NCBI GenBank assembly: GCA_024699005.1
Contig: JAILQN010000050.1
Coordinates: 1-9,450, forward strand
Length of the DNA stretch: 9,450 nt
Source of the DNA: Clostridia bacterium
Lineage (GTDB): Bacteria > Bacillota_A > Clostridia > Oscillospirales > Acutalibacteraceae
Reading direction: 5' to 3'
Shown: positions 1-7,325 of the stretch, one piece after another
How the letters are laid out: each line of letters begins with the position of its first letter
Numbering within the stretch: position 1 is the first letter of the stretch
The notes under the pieces: generated by a model
What the model was told of the DNA's origin: nothing
The model's database searches: none
What the model saw: only the letters and a program-made list of their open reading frames with translations
Position numbers and translations under genes: made by a program

Positions 1-1877
1 ATATGATCGCCGCGCTTTCGCATGAATACGGCCGTCGGCGCCTGTATCCCGGCGTCCGGGGCGATACCGCACCGGGCGATCAGGTCGGAGCAGAAATCGT
101 CGGCGAAAGCTCCGTCGCTGCGGAACGCGCAGTACCACGCGGTCCCTTCTCCGTAATTATTCCGTGTGACGGCGGGGGAGCCGGCGTAGAAGTCGTTTTC
201 GTATTTTCCCAGGACCTGCGCACCTTCGGCGTGTATTATATCGCAGATATGATCGACGGGGTAGGTATTGCCGTTATAAGACGCTCTTCCGGGCGCGTCC
301 GCGGGCAGAGAATCGGTCTCCTCCGCCCACACGCCGAATACTTCTTTCAGTTCTCCCGCGGGGAAGCCCCCGAGATAACACAGATCGTGGGGATCGGTTA
401 CGCCGCAGAGATAGGTGGTCACGAACCTGCCGCCGCCCCGCACGTAATCAGCTATGCGCTCCGCGACGCCGTCCTTCAGCATATAGAGAAAGGGCGCGAT
501 CACCAGTTCATAACGGGTGAAATCGTCCGTCTCGCTTATAACGTCAACGCAGATCCCCCGCTTTATGAACGGCGCGTACCATTTTATGCACTCGTCGGCG
601 TAATCCCGGCGCAGGTTGTTGTAGCCGCAGTAGCGGTCCGTCGCCCAGCGGTTCTCGTAATCGTATATAACGGCGACTTTGCCGTCGCAGCGCCGCCGCG
701 CGACCGGAGCGAGCTTTTCCAGCTGTTCGCCCAGCTTCGTCACCTGACGGAACACCCGTGTGTTTTCGTGCCCGGCGTGGTCTACCACAGCGCCGTGGAA
801 TTTCTCGTGACCGCCGCGGCTCTTGCGCCACTGGAAATACTGCACACTGTCCGAGCCCAGCGCCACCGCCAGCACGGCCGCCTGCGCCTGACGCTCCGGG
901 AGCGGGAGCTTGTTGACGTCTTTCCAGTTGACGTTCGCGGGGGTGCTCTCCATCATCAGGAATGGCTGCCCCTGTTTCATGGATCGGAACATGTCGTGGG
1001 AGAAGGCGTGGGTCAGCGCCTGCTTCCCGTTCTGCCCCTGCTCCCACATGGGGTAGCTGTCCCAGGAGACCACGTCCACGCGCTTCGCCATCTCCTGATA
1101 ATCGATGCCGTCGTAGAGCAGCATCATGTTGGTAGTGACGGGCACGTCCGGCGTCAGCTCGCGCAGCGGGGCGATCTCGTTTTCAAGGAAGGAGATATGC
1201 TGCGCCGTGACGAAGCGGTTCCAGTCCAGCGTAAGTGCCGGCACGTGGTTTTCTCCCCGATACTTGGGTGATGATATCTGTGAAAAATCCGTGAACCTGT
1301 GGGACCAGAAGCCGTTCCACCAGTAATGGTTCAGTTCGTCGATATCGCCGTGATATTTTTCCCGCAGCCAATCGCGGAACGCGTTTTGGCACAGTTCGCA
1401 GTGGCACGCCCCGCTGTATTCGTTGGAGATATGCCACATGGACAGGGCAGGATGGTTCCCGAACCGCTCCGCCAGAGCGCGGTTTATAAGACGTACCTTT
1501 TCGCGGTAGACGGACGAGGTCAGGCAGTGGTTGTGCCGCACGCCGTATTCGTTGCGTACGCCGCTCTCCTCCACACGCAGCACCTCCGGATATTTCTGCG
1601 CGAGCCACGGCGGCCGCGCTCCGGAGGGCGTAGCGAGGATAGCCGAGACGCCGTTTGCGAGCATCTTGTCCAGCACGGTTTCCAGCCAGCCGAAATCATA
1701 CCGGCCCTCTTCGGGTTCCAGCAGCGACCATGCGAAAATGCCCACCGTCGCGGAATTGACGTGAGCGAGCTTCATGAGCCGCACGTCCTCGTCCCAGACT
1801 TCGGGAGTTTTTATCCACTGGTCGGGATTGTAGTCGCCGCCGTGGATGATATAGGGAAGGGGGTATTTGTTGTCCAT
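1..1877 (-). CDS. GH42 beta-galactosidase, C-terminus cut by the window edge
   Basis: Likely cytoplasmic retaining glycoside hydrolase that releases terminal beta-linked galactose from oligosaccharides. My translation gives 625 codons without a stop before the left edge; GH42 enzymes are usually about 650-700 residues, so only the tail is missing. The N-terminal HGGDYNPDQW (12-21) opens the TIM barrel. MWHISNEYSG (147-156) holds the acid/base Glu153 after Asn152, and FLMMES (306-311) the nucleophile Glu310. Cys118, Cys158, Cys160 and Cys163 match the zinc-binding cysteines found in many GH42 enzymes. Residues about 398-600 resemble the trimerisation domain. No signal peptide is seen. The start is ATG at 1877, with AGGAG six bases upstream. 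That SD overlaps the TAG stop of the preceding methyltransferase gene, so the two are probably translationally coupled. The family is clear; the natural substrate (lactose, galactan, arabinogalactan fragments) is not. Confidence 0.93.
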   Translation of the reverse strand, partial: MDNKYPLPYIIHGGDYNPDQWIKTPEVWDEDVRLMKLAHVNSATVGIFAWSLLEPEEGRYDFGWLETVLDKMLANGVSAILATPSGARPPWLAQKYPEVLRVEESGVRNEYGVRHNHCLTSSVYREKVRLINRALAERFGNHPALSMWHISNEYSGACHCELCQNAFRDWLREKYHGDIDELNHYWWNGFWSHRFTDFSQISSPKYRGENHVPALTLDWNRFVTAQHISFLENEIAPLRELTPDVPVTTNMMLLYDGIDYQEMAKRVDVVSWDSYPMWEQGQNGKQALTHAFSHDMFRSMKQGQPFLMMESTPANVNWKDVNKLPLPERQAQAAVLAVALGSDSVQYFQWRKSRGGHEKFHGAVVDHAGHENTRVFRQVTKLGEQLEKLAPVARRRCDGKVAVIYDYENRWATDRYCGYNNLRRDYADECIKWYAPFIKRGICVDVISETDDFTRYELVIAPFLYMLKDGVAERIADYVRGGGRFVTTYLCGVTDPHDLCYLGGFPAGELKEVFGVWAEETDSLPADAPGRASYNGNTYPVDHICDIIHAEGAQVLGKYENDFYAGSPAVTRNNYGEGTAWYCAFRSDGAFADDFCSDLIARCGIAPDAGIQAPTAVFMRKRGDH

Positions 1878-1886
1878 GATGATCTC

Positions 1887-2633
1887 CTATTTCTGCGAAC
1901 ACATGGCAAGGAACGTCGGGATATTCATTTCATGCAGACGCCCTTCGCCGTTCGTGTCTTCATATAGCGCGAGCAGTGTGAACCCCGCCTCGAGCTGCCC
2001 GCCGATCTGCTCCTCCAGCGAATGGGAGAACTGCACTCCGGCGTCGTCAGCCTCAAGCTGTTTCATCTGTTCGGGGTTGCCGATCGGATCGAAGGGCAGA
2101 GTATTGACGATCTGTTTTTCTTCGGAGTCAACTATGTAGTTGATATAGTGATCCGTTCCCGAGATCAGCTTCCCGCCCGGTTTCAGGACGCGGAAACACT
2201 CTTTCCAGATCGGCCTGACTTCCCGCACGTAGCAGTTTGAGACCGGGTGGACGATCAGATCGAATTCCCCGTCGTCAAAAGGAAGGGGCTTCGTCATATC
2301 TCCCCGGACGATACGGACGTCGTATCCCTCGCGCTCTGCAACGAGGCGTTCGCTCTCCAGCTGCAGGGGAGAGTAGTCCAGGACCGTGCAGTCGGCGCCG
2401 AGCGCCGCGAGTACGGGCATCTGCTGGCCGCCGCCGCTGGCGAGCCCGAGGACGCGTCTGCCATTAACGTCCCCGAGCCAGCTGTGGGGAACGGGCTTTG
2501 TCGGCGTCAGGAAAATATCCCAGTCGCCCCTTTTTGCCCGTTCGTACGTTTCGTGTGAGACGGGTTTTCCCCATTCCCAGCCTTCGCGTATCCATCTGTC
2601 GATAGTATCTGCGTTAATGTCCTGATAATCCAT
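1887..2633 (-). CDS. Class I SAM-dependent methyltransferase
   Basis: This 248-residue protein transfers a methyl group from S-adenosylmethionine to an unknown acceptor. The Rossmann-type SAM pocket is visible: motif I VLGLASGGGQQ (61-71), an acidic residue ending strand 2 in VLDYS (84-88, Asp86) that should bind the ribose hydroxyls, GDMTKPLPFDDGEFDLIVHP (111-130) for motifs II/III, and FRVLKPGGKLISG (147-159), the usual segment after motif III. A roughly 55-residue N-terminal cap with many Trp residues (DRWIREGWEWGKP) precedes the core and may shape the substrate site. The start ATG at 2633 has GAGGG five bases upstream. It lies 56 bases after the kinase gene, across a heptamer repeat array, and 9 bases before the beta-galactosidase start. 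I cannot tell whether the acceptor is a small molecule, lipid or protein. The fold assignment is firm. Confidence 0.9.
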   Translation of the reverse strand: MDYQDINADTIDRWIREGWEWGKPVSHETYERAKRGDWDIFLTPTKPVPHSWLGDVNGRRVLGLASGGGQQMPVLAALGADCTVLDYSPLQLESERLVAEREGYDVRIVRGDMTKPLPFDDGEFDLIVHPVSNCYVREVRPIWKECFRVLKPGGKLISGTDHYINYIVDSEEKQIVNTLPFDPIGNPEQMKQLEADDAGVQFSHSLEEQIGGQLEAGFTLLALYEDTNGEGRLHEMNIPTFLAMCSQK

Positions 2634-2647
2634 TTTTCCCTCATATT

Positions 2648-2696
2648 TTTGAACTTTGAACTTTAAACTTGGAACTTGGAACTTGGAACTTAGAAC
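2648..2696. repeat. Seven-unit heptamer tandem array (TTGGAAC on +, GTTCCAA on -)
   Basis: Seven consecutive 7-bp units fill 49 bases. Read on the plus strand they are TTTGAAC twice, TTTAAAC, TTGGAAC three times and TTAGAAC, with no gaps. The array covers most of the gap between the kinase and methyltransferase genes, and its right end overlaps the kinase's terminal stop codon (2690-2692). It is more AT-rich than its surroundings. The GTTCCAA unit recurs in opposite orientation upstream of the response regulator. Short heptamer arrays are known between genes in several bacterial groups, but I do not recognise a named family here. It does not look like a terminator, because no stem or T-run is present. 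Confidence 0.85.
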
Positions 2697-3661
2697 TGAT
2701 TCCCCTGTCTGAGATCGAGAGTAAAAGCGCTCCCTTTGCCGGGGGAACTTTCGGCGGTGATGCCGATCGAGAGCATATCCGCGACTTTTTTCGCGAGGTA
2801 CAGGCCGAGTCCGCTGGATCTCCTGTCCAGACGGCCGTTGACGCCGGTATATCCTTTTTCGAAGATGCGCGGCAGATCCTCCGGCGCGATGCCGGCGCCG
2901 GTATCGGAAACGGTCAGCAGCCCGTCGCGGAAAGAGACAGTCACACAGCCGGCGTCCGTATACTTGACGGCGTTTGAAAGCAGCTGATCAAGAATGAATA
3001 CGAGCCATTTCCGATCCGTCACTACAGTATAATCAATCGGATCATATTCGAGTTTCAGCCGTTTTTCTATAAACTGCTCCGCCTGTTTGCGCAGCGCTTC
3101 GCGAATGACGTCATCCAGCCTGCATTCCCGTATCACCAGATCGTTCGCGGCGCTGCCGATGCGGACGTACTGCAGCACCATATCCACGTAGCGTTCAGTT
3201 CGCGAGAGTTCTGCGGAAAGCGCGCGGTTTTCGGGAGTGTCGTCCGAGAGCTTCAGCCGCATGACTGCTATAGGCGTTTTGATCCCGTGGACCCAGGCGG
3301 TGTAATAATCCAGCATGTCCTGCCGGGCTTCGGCTGCCTCTGAGGTTATTCTTTCAAGTTCCCTGCCGAGAACGGAGATCATCTCCTGATAATCCCGTTC
3401 GGCTGCCGTATGCGCTTCCGGCAGAGAGCGCCATTCGGAAAGGACAGCCGACAGCGTACGGGCGCGTTCCGCCCGGCGCTTTTTTTCGCGGATATGATCC
3501 GTGACTAAAGCAACCGCGAGTACGGCAAACGCAAGCAGAGTCGCGTAGATAAGCGGCTCGGTAAGAATATCATACAGCGCGAAGACGGCGGCGTTCACCG
3601 CGGTCATCGCGATAAAAACAATGATCGCCGTACGGTTTTTCCGTAATGTTTCTTTCAGCAT
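2690..3661 (-). CDS. Intramembrane-sensing sensor histidine kinase (BceS-like)
   Basis: This 323-residue membrane kinase should autophosphorylate on His and pass phosphate to the adjacent response regulator. Two transmembrane helices (about 12-30 and 36-54) are joined by only about five outside residues, the hallmark of intramembrane-sensing kinases, which lack their own ligand domain and in Bce systems are activated by the partner transporter. A charged linker follows, then the H-box AWVHGIKTP (His125), N-box LLSNAVKYT (Asn230), G1 box VSDTGAGI (Asp253), F-box IFEKGY, and G2 box SSGLGLYLA. All catalytic motifs look intact. The start ATG at 3661 overlaps the end of the regulator gene by seven bases (ATGCTGA), typical of translational coupling. 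The gene's last codons and TAA stop run into the heptamer array. Assignment to the BceS-type group rests on topology plus the neighbouring Bce-type transporter. Confidence 0.93.
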   Translation of the reverse strand: MLKETLRKNRTAIIVFIAMTAVNAAVFALYDILTEPLIYATLLAFAVLAVALVTDHIREKKRRAERARTLSAVLSEWRSLPEAHTAAERDYQEMISVLGRELERITSEAAEARQDMLDYYTAWVHGIKTPIAVMRLKLSDDTPENRALSAELSRTERYVDMVLQYVRIGSAANDLVIRECRLDDVIREALRKQAEQFIEKRLKLEYDPIDYTVVTDRKWLVFILDQLLSNAVKYTDAGCVTVSFRDGLLTVSDTGAGIAPEDLPRIFEKGYTGVNGRLDRRSSGLGLYLAKKVADMLSIGITAESSPGKGSAFTLDLRQGNQF

Positions 3662-4332
3662 GTGATCATATATCCTCTGCCGGGTTTTGTGACGATAACG
3701 TCCTTCAGTCCCAGTGTCTCCAGCTTATGCCGCAGGCGCGTCACGTTGACCGTGAGCGTGTTTTCTTCCACGTAGCAGTCGTCGTTCCACAGCCGCAGCA
3801 TCAGCGCGTCGCGGCTGACGATCTTTCCGCGGTTCTCCAGGAGCGTGCTGAGGATGCGGAACTCGTTTTTCGTGAGTTCCAGTTTGTCACCGCCGAGGCT
3901 GACCGTGTTGTCGTTCAGGTCGAGCACCGCGCCGTTGAATTCCAGTGTGTTGCCGCCTCCGTTCAGTTCATAGCTGCGCCGGAGCATGGCCTGCACCTTG
4001 GCGCAAAGCACCATCGGCTCCACGGGTTTCGGAATGAAGTCGTCCCCGCCCATATTGATCGCCATGACTATGTTCATACCGTCCGACGCAGAGGAGAGAA
4101 AAACTATGGGGACGGCGGAGGTTTTTCGTATCTCCGCGGTCCAGTAATATCCGTCCCTGTACGGCAGCATGATATCCATGAGGATAAGGTGCGGGGCGTA
4201 CTCGCGGACCTCTTCCCGCACGGCACGGAAATCGGAGACGGTATGCGTTTCACAGCCGCAGCGCAGAAGCTGTTTTTCCAGCTCCCGCGCCAGCGTCCGG
4301 TCGTCTTCAACTATAAAGATGCGATATGTCAT
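3655..4332 (-). CDS. OmpR/PhoB-family response regulator (BceR-like)
   Basis: This 225-residue cytoplasmic transcription factor is probably activated by the overlapping kinase. The receiver domain (about 1-120) has the acidic pair Asp10-Asp11 in IFIVEDDR, phospho-acceptor Asp53 in LILMDIMLPYRDG, Ser80 in PIVFLSS at the switch position and Lys102 in FIPKP. The C-terminal winged helix (about 130-224) includes LELTKNEFRILSTLLENRG and the recognition-helix region TLTVNVTRLRHKLE, ending in the conserved GRGYMI hairpin. The start ATG at 4332 matches the usual N-terminus of the family; the SD is weak (GGAA within the adjacent repeat). The gap from the permease gene is 45 bases and is mostly heptamer repeat. 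Its probable target is the operator at 7274-7298 ahead of the ATPase gene, which would make the module self-activating. Confidence 0.94.
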   Translation of the reverse strand: MTYRIFIVEDDRTLARELEKQLLRCGCETHTVSDFRAVREEVREYAPHLILMDIMLPYRDGYYWTAEIRKTSAVPIVFLSSASDGMNIVMAINMGGDDFIPKPVEPMVLCAKVQAMLRRSYELNGGGNTLEFNGAVLDLNDNTVSLGGDKLELTKNEFRILSTLLENRGKIVSRDALMLRLWNDDCYVEENTLTVNVTRLRHKLETLGLKDVIVTKPGRGYMITC

Positions 4333-4339
4333 GTTTTTA

Positions 4340-4367
4340 ATTCCGGGTTTCCGGTTCCGGGTTCCAA
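4340..4367. repeat. Four-unit heptamer repeat (GTTCCGG/GTTCCAA on +)
   Basis: Four contiguous 7-bp units on the plus strand are ATTCCGG, GTTTCCG, GTTCCGG and GTTCCAA. They lie in the 45-base gap between the permease stop and the response-regulator start. The last unit equals the minus-strand unit of the array at 2648-2696, so the two arrays are inverted relative to each other around the regulator-kinase pair. On the mRNA strand the first unit reads CCGGAAT and its GGAA may serve as a weak ribosome binding site for the regulator. This array is more degenerate than the other, so family membership is probable, not certain. Confidence 0.65.
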
Positions 4368-4377
4368 GCCGGCGAAA

Positions 4378-6441
4378 CTATGAACCGTGGACTATTCTGT
4401 AATAGGTCCTTGCAGTCAGAAGGTAAACCGCAGTATATACCGCGGCGAAAACCGCAAGGGTCGCAATTGTACATCCGACGAAAAGCATGGTGTTCGACAG
4501 CATCAGGACCTGAAGCAGCTTCAGCAGTATCGGGAAAGCGAACGCCGTATGGACGGCGGCGGTACCGAGCGGAAGAAAGAACTGCAGCACAAGCTGGCTC
4601 CCGATGGTTTTTCTGACTTCCCCCGGTTCCATCCCGATATTCTCCATGATCCGGAAACGCTCTCTGTCCTCATACCCTTCGGAGATCTGTTTGTAATAAA
4701 TGATCAGGACGGCTCCGAACAGGCAGACAAATCCCAGCAGGATTCCGAGAAACAGGAACGTACCGTACATATCCAGAGTGTTGTGCAGGGATTCCCATTT
4801 CGTATCGAGGGTGTAGCTGATATCGCCCGGAAATGCGGTTTTCAGTTTATTGACGACGTCCCGGTCGAGCTTTTCGCCGACGGCGCCTGCCGCTTCCTCA
4901 TCGTCAAAAGTGACGGCGATCCTGCTTGCGTACTCCGAAGCGTATTCCCCGTAGGCTTCCTTCTGCGCGAGATAAATACCGTTCAGAACTTCCTCATCCG
5001 ACACGACGATACCGAGAACGTCCACGATTTTGCCCGGGTTGCTGCTTACAGGGAAATAGGTGAGCACGTTCTTTACCCGGTAATCTTTTCCGGCTATCGT
5101 CAGCTTTTCCGGTGCGTCTTCCATATTGCCCGCGGCAGACATGATCCTGCAGAAAGCTATCTCATCCTTTTCGAGATGAAGCGACCTTTCATCCGCAGTA
5201 AAATACGTCCGGCCTTTCAGTCTTGTATAGGTGTCTTCGGTGATATATATCACGGCGGTGACTTCGTTCACATCCCAGCCGCCGGCGACTTCCGTTTTGG
5301 CGAGCAGGGCGTCGTCCCTCATCAGATATGATACAGTAAGCATACGGGTATTGTCAATGCTCCGTATATTCAGGCCGTTTTCTTCTGAGGCTGCGGTGAC
5401 GACGGCGCTGAGATCCCCGAAGGAAACGTGATCTGTCTCCCCGTCGTTCTGCCGGTAAGCCGAGAGATACAGCTGCTGCGGATAGTTCGTATTTACGGTA
5501 TCCTGAACTCCGCTGTAAAGACTGACGGTGGTGGAGATCATCACCAGGACCCCGGTGGCAAGAATTGCTATCGACGCAAGCCCCACTGCGTTCTGTTTCA
5601 TACGGAACAGCAGTCCGGAGACAGCCGGCATGTGCCGTTTGTCGTAGTAATACTTTTTGTTCTTCCGCAGACACTTCAGTATGAAGGTGGTCCCTGTCAC
5701 GAACAGGCAGTACGTGCCGATTATGACCAAGATCACCGCCGCGAAAAACAGGAACAGCGCCTTGAGCGGGCTTTTGACCGTCAGAGAGAAAATATAACCC
5801 GCGCCGGTGCAGATGACGCCGAGGATAAGCAGGACCCATTTGATCCCGGGTTCGCGCTCCCCGGTATGACTGCCCGCGAGCATATCCACCGGTTTCATCC
5901 TGCGGATTGAAATGCCGCCGGCGGCGAAGGCAACCAGATCCATAGCAAAAAAGACCGCCGCGGAAATGATGAAGGTCGGAGTCCCGAGATAGTAGAATCC
6001 GGCTACGACTCCTGCCCGGAAAAGCCGGCAGAGCAGCAGAGAGGACGCTTTATAGAACAGCGCTCCGAAGAGCAGTCCCGCAGGTATGGATATCAGCGAG
6101 GTTATGAGCGTTTCCGCGAACAGTACCCGGATGATATGGCGCTTCTCCATGCCGAGCACGTTGTAAAGGCCGTATTCGGCGCGCCGCCGTTTCATCAGGA
6201 AGCTGTTGACGTAAAGTATCAGGATAAGGGAGAGCGCGCCGAGAACGGCGGAGCCGAAGCCCATGAACATGGACAGGTAAGCCCCGCCCAGCTCCTCCGA
6301 AAGCCGTTCGTCCGTCGCGAGCGTGATCAGGATACAGAAACAGCCCAGAAGCCCGGCTTCCGTCAGCATACGCGGGATATAAAGTCTCGCGTTCTTCCGG
6401 ATGTTCTGAGCCGCGATCTTCGCGTAAAATCCGTGTTTCAT
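4378..6441 (-). CDS. Bce-type ABC transporter permease with large extracellular domain
   Basis: This 687-residue integral membrane subunit should work with the ATPase encoded just upstream to remove or dislodge cell-wall-active peptide antibiotics and signal to the kinase. Hydrophobic segments near 28-43, 57-82, 104-130, 155-175, 202-222, 228-255 and 284-309 are followed by a hydrophilic stretch of about 250 residues (310-560) and then helices near 560-582, 615-645 and 650-676. Ten helices with the large outside domain between helices 7 and 8 is the BceB topology; typical members are about 620-690 residues. FtsX-like segments occur in both halves (RRRAEYGLYNVLGMEKRHI near 85-103, ERFRIMENIGMEPGEVRKTI near 594-613). 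The ATG at 6441 is preceded by GGAGG, which abuts the ATPase stop; the gap is six bases, so expression is coupled. The drug recognised cannot be read from the sequence. Confidence 0.94.
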   Translation of the reverse strand: MKHGFYAKIAAQNIRKNARLYIPRMLTEAGLLGCFCILITLATDERLSEELGGAYLSMFMGFGSAVLGALSLILILYVNSFLMKRRRAEYGLYNVLGMEKRHIIRVLFAETLITSLISIPAGLLFGALFYKASSLLLCRLFRAGVVAGFYYLGTPTFIISAAVFFAMDLVAFAAGGISIRRMKPVDMLAGSHTGEREPGIKWVLLILGVICTGAGYIFSLTVKSPLKALFLFFAAVILVIIGTYCLFVTGTTFILKCLRKNKKYYYDKRHMPAVSGLLFRMKQNAVGLASIAILATGVLVMISTTVSLYSGVQDTVNTNYPQQLYLSAYRQNDGETDHVSFGDLSAVVTAASEENGLNIRSIDNTRMLTVSYLMRDDALLAKTEVAGGWDVNEVTAVIYITEDTYTRLKGRTYFTADERSLHLEKDEIAFCRIMSAAGNMEDAPEKLTIAGKDYRVKNVLTYFPVSSNPGKIVDVLGIVVSDEEVLNGIYLAQKEAYGEYASEYASRIAVTFDDEEAAGAVGEKLDRDVVNKLKTAFPGDISYTLDTKWESLHNTLDMYGTFLFLGILLGFVCLFGAVLIIYYKQISEGYEDRERFRIMENIGMEPGEVRKTIGSQLVLQFFLPLGTAAVHTAFAFPILLKLLQVLMLSNTMLFVGCTIATLAVFAAVYTAVYLLTARTYYRIVHGS

Positions 6442-6447
6442 CGCTTG

Positions 6448-7203
6448 TCACCTCCCTGTGCGCAGCATGGTGAGGGTATCGGAGATTTTTTTATAAAGCT
6501 CCTCGTTCGTCGATTCGCCGCGGTATATCTGGTGAAATACCGCGCCGTCGCGGATAAAGAGTACGCGGTTCGCGTGGGACGCCGCATCGACCGAGTGGGT
6601 GACCATCAGGATCGTTTGTCCCGCGTCGTTCATCCGGGAAAAGACGCGCAGCAGTTCCGCCGAGGACCGGGAGTCCAGCGCGCCGGTGGGTTCGTCGGCA
6701 AGGATGAGCCGGGGATTCGTGATAAGCGCCCGCGCGGCGGCGGCGCGCTGTTTTTGTCCGCCGGAGACTTCGTAGGGATATTTGTCCAGCAGCTCCCGGA
6801 TCCCGAGCATCTCCGCGATCGGCTGAAGGCGCTTTTCCATCCCGCTCACGGGAGTCTGCCCGAGCACAAGCGGAAGCAGTATATTGTCCCGCAGGGTGAA
6901 GGTGTCCAGCAGGTTGAACTCCTGGAACACAAAGCCAAGATTGTTGCGCCGGAAAGATGCCAGACCGTTCTCCTTTACCGTGTCAAGCCGTTTCCCGTCC
7001 AGTTCCACGTATCCGGCGGTGGGCTTGTCCAGCGCGGCGAGGATGTTCAGAAGCGTCGTCTTGCCGGAGCCGGATTCCCCCATGATCGCGACGTATTCGC
7101 CGCTCTCCACGGTGAACGACACTCCTTTGAGCGCCTGCACCTGTGCTCCGCCTATTCTGGACGTGTACGTTTTTTTCAGATCGGTGACTTTAAGTATTTC
7201 CAT
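6448..7203 (-). CDS. Bce-type ABC transporter ATP-binding protein
   Basis: This 251-residue cytoplasmic ATPase powers the adjacent permease. All nucleotide-binding motifs are visible: Walker A GESGSGKTT (42-50), Q-loop Gln94 in FVFQEFNLLD, ABC signature VSGGQKQR (146-153), Walker B RLILADE (165-171) with catalytic Glu171, D-loop GALDS, and the switch His203 in MVTHS. It belongs to the MacB/LolD/BceA-like clade, which pairs with FtsX-type permeases. The start ATG at 7203 has GGAGG eight bases upstream. It is the first gene after the regulatory gap at 7204-7345 and leads the predicted A-B-R-S operon. Assignment to the Bce group rests on the permease topology and the linked intramembrane-sensing kinase. 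Confidence 0.95.
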   Translation of the reverse strand: MEILKVTDLKKTYTSRIGGAQVQALKGVSFTVESGEYVAIMGESGSGKTTLLNILAALDKPTAGYVELDGKRLDTVKENGLASFRRNNLGFVFQEFNLLDTFTLRDNILLPLVLGQTPVSGMEKRLQPIAEMLGIRELLDKYPYEVSGGQKQRAAAARALITNPRLILADEPTGALDSRSSAELLRVFSRMNDAGQTILMVTHSVDAASHANRVLFIRDGAVFHQIYRGESTNEELYKKISDTLTMLRTGR

Positions 7204-7234
7204 TGTCGGTTCCTCCGTTTCGGTTTACGGCTCT

Positions 7235-7263
7235 ATTGTACCGACTCCGGACGCTTTCCGACA
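7235..7263 (-). promoter_or_regulatory. Candidate sigma-A promoter of the transporter operon
   Basis: On the minus strand TACAAT (7235-7240) is a good -10 element. A 17-base spacer puts a poor -35 (TGTCGG, 7258-7263) upstream. Transcription would start near 7228, leaving a leader of about 25 bases that contains the GGAGG site of the ATPase gene. The weak -35 and the operator half-sites just upstream fit an activator-dependent promoter. This was predicted by eye. Confidence 0.55.
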
Positions 7264-7273
7264 TCGAATCGTG

Positions 7274-7298
7274 TGACATCGGTGTGACATTTTTGTAA
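7274..7298. promoter_or_regulatory. Candidate BceR-type operator: primary site plus overlapping secondary site
   Basis: The plus strand reads TGACA-TTTT-TGTAA at 7285-7298, which fits the TNACA-N4-TGTAA inverted repeat reported for BceR-like regulators. An overlapping, less perfect copy, TGACA-TCGG-TGTGA, lies at 7274-7287, exactly 11 bases nearer the promoter. A further GACAT half-site at 7260-7264 touches the proposed -35. The same bases can be read as an 11-bp direct repeat, GTGTGACAT at 7271-7279 and 7282-7290. Position, spacing and the linked BceR-like gene support a binding site for the regulator at 3655-4332. The consensus is quoted from memory and binding is inferred. Confidence 0.65.
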
Positions 7299-7325
7299 GG
7301 TATCCATTCGCAGCGGAAAACAGTC

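Noticed and set aside
3..1271. A 422-codon open frame on the plus strand opposite the beta-galactosidase gene
   Set aside because: It is antisense to a gene with intact GH42 catalytic and zinc-site residues, lacks any recognisable domain, and long antisense frames are common opposite GC-rich genes.
2648..2696. CRISPR array
   Set aside because: The units are 7 bp and contiguous, with no spacers and no cas genes nearby.
2648..4367. Insertion sequence or transposon carrying the two-component genes
   Set aside because: No transposase is present, the arrays are not equal terminal repeats, and no target-site duplication is visible. Only a looser repeat-bracketing claim is kept.
6136..7287. A 383-codon plus-strand frame across the ATPase and permease start
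   Set aside because: It runs antisense to the ATPase with all its motifs and through the promoter region; its composition is that of a shadow frame.
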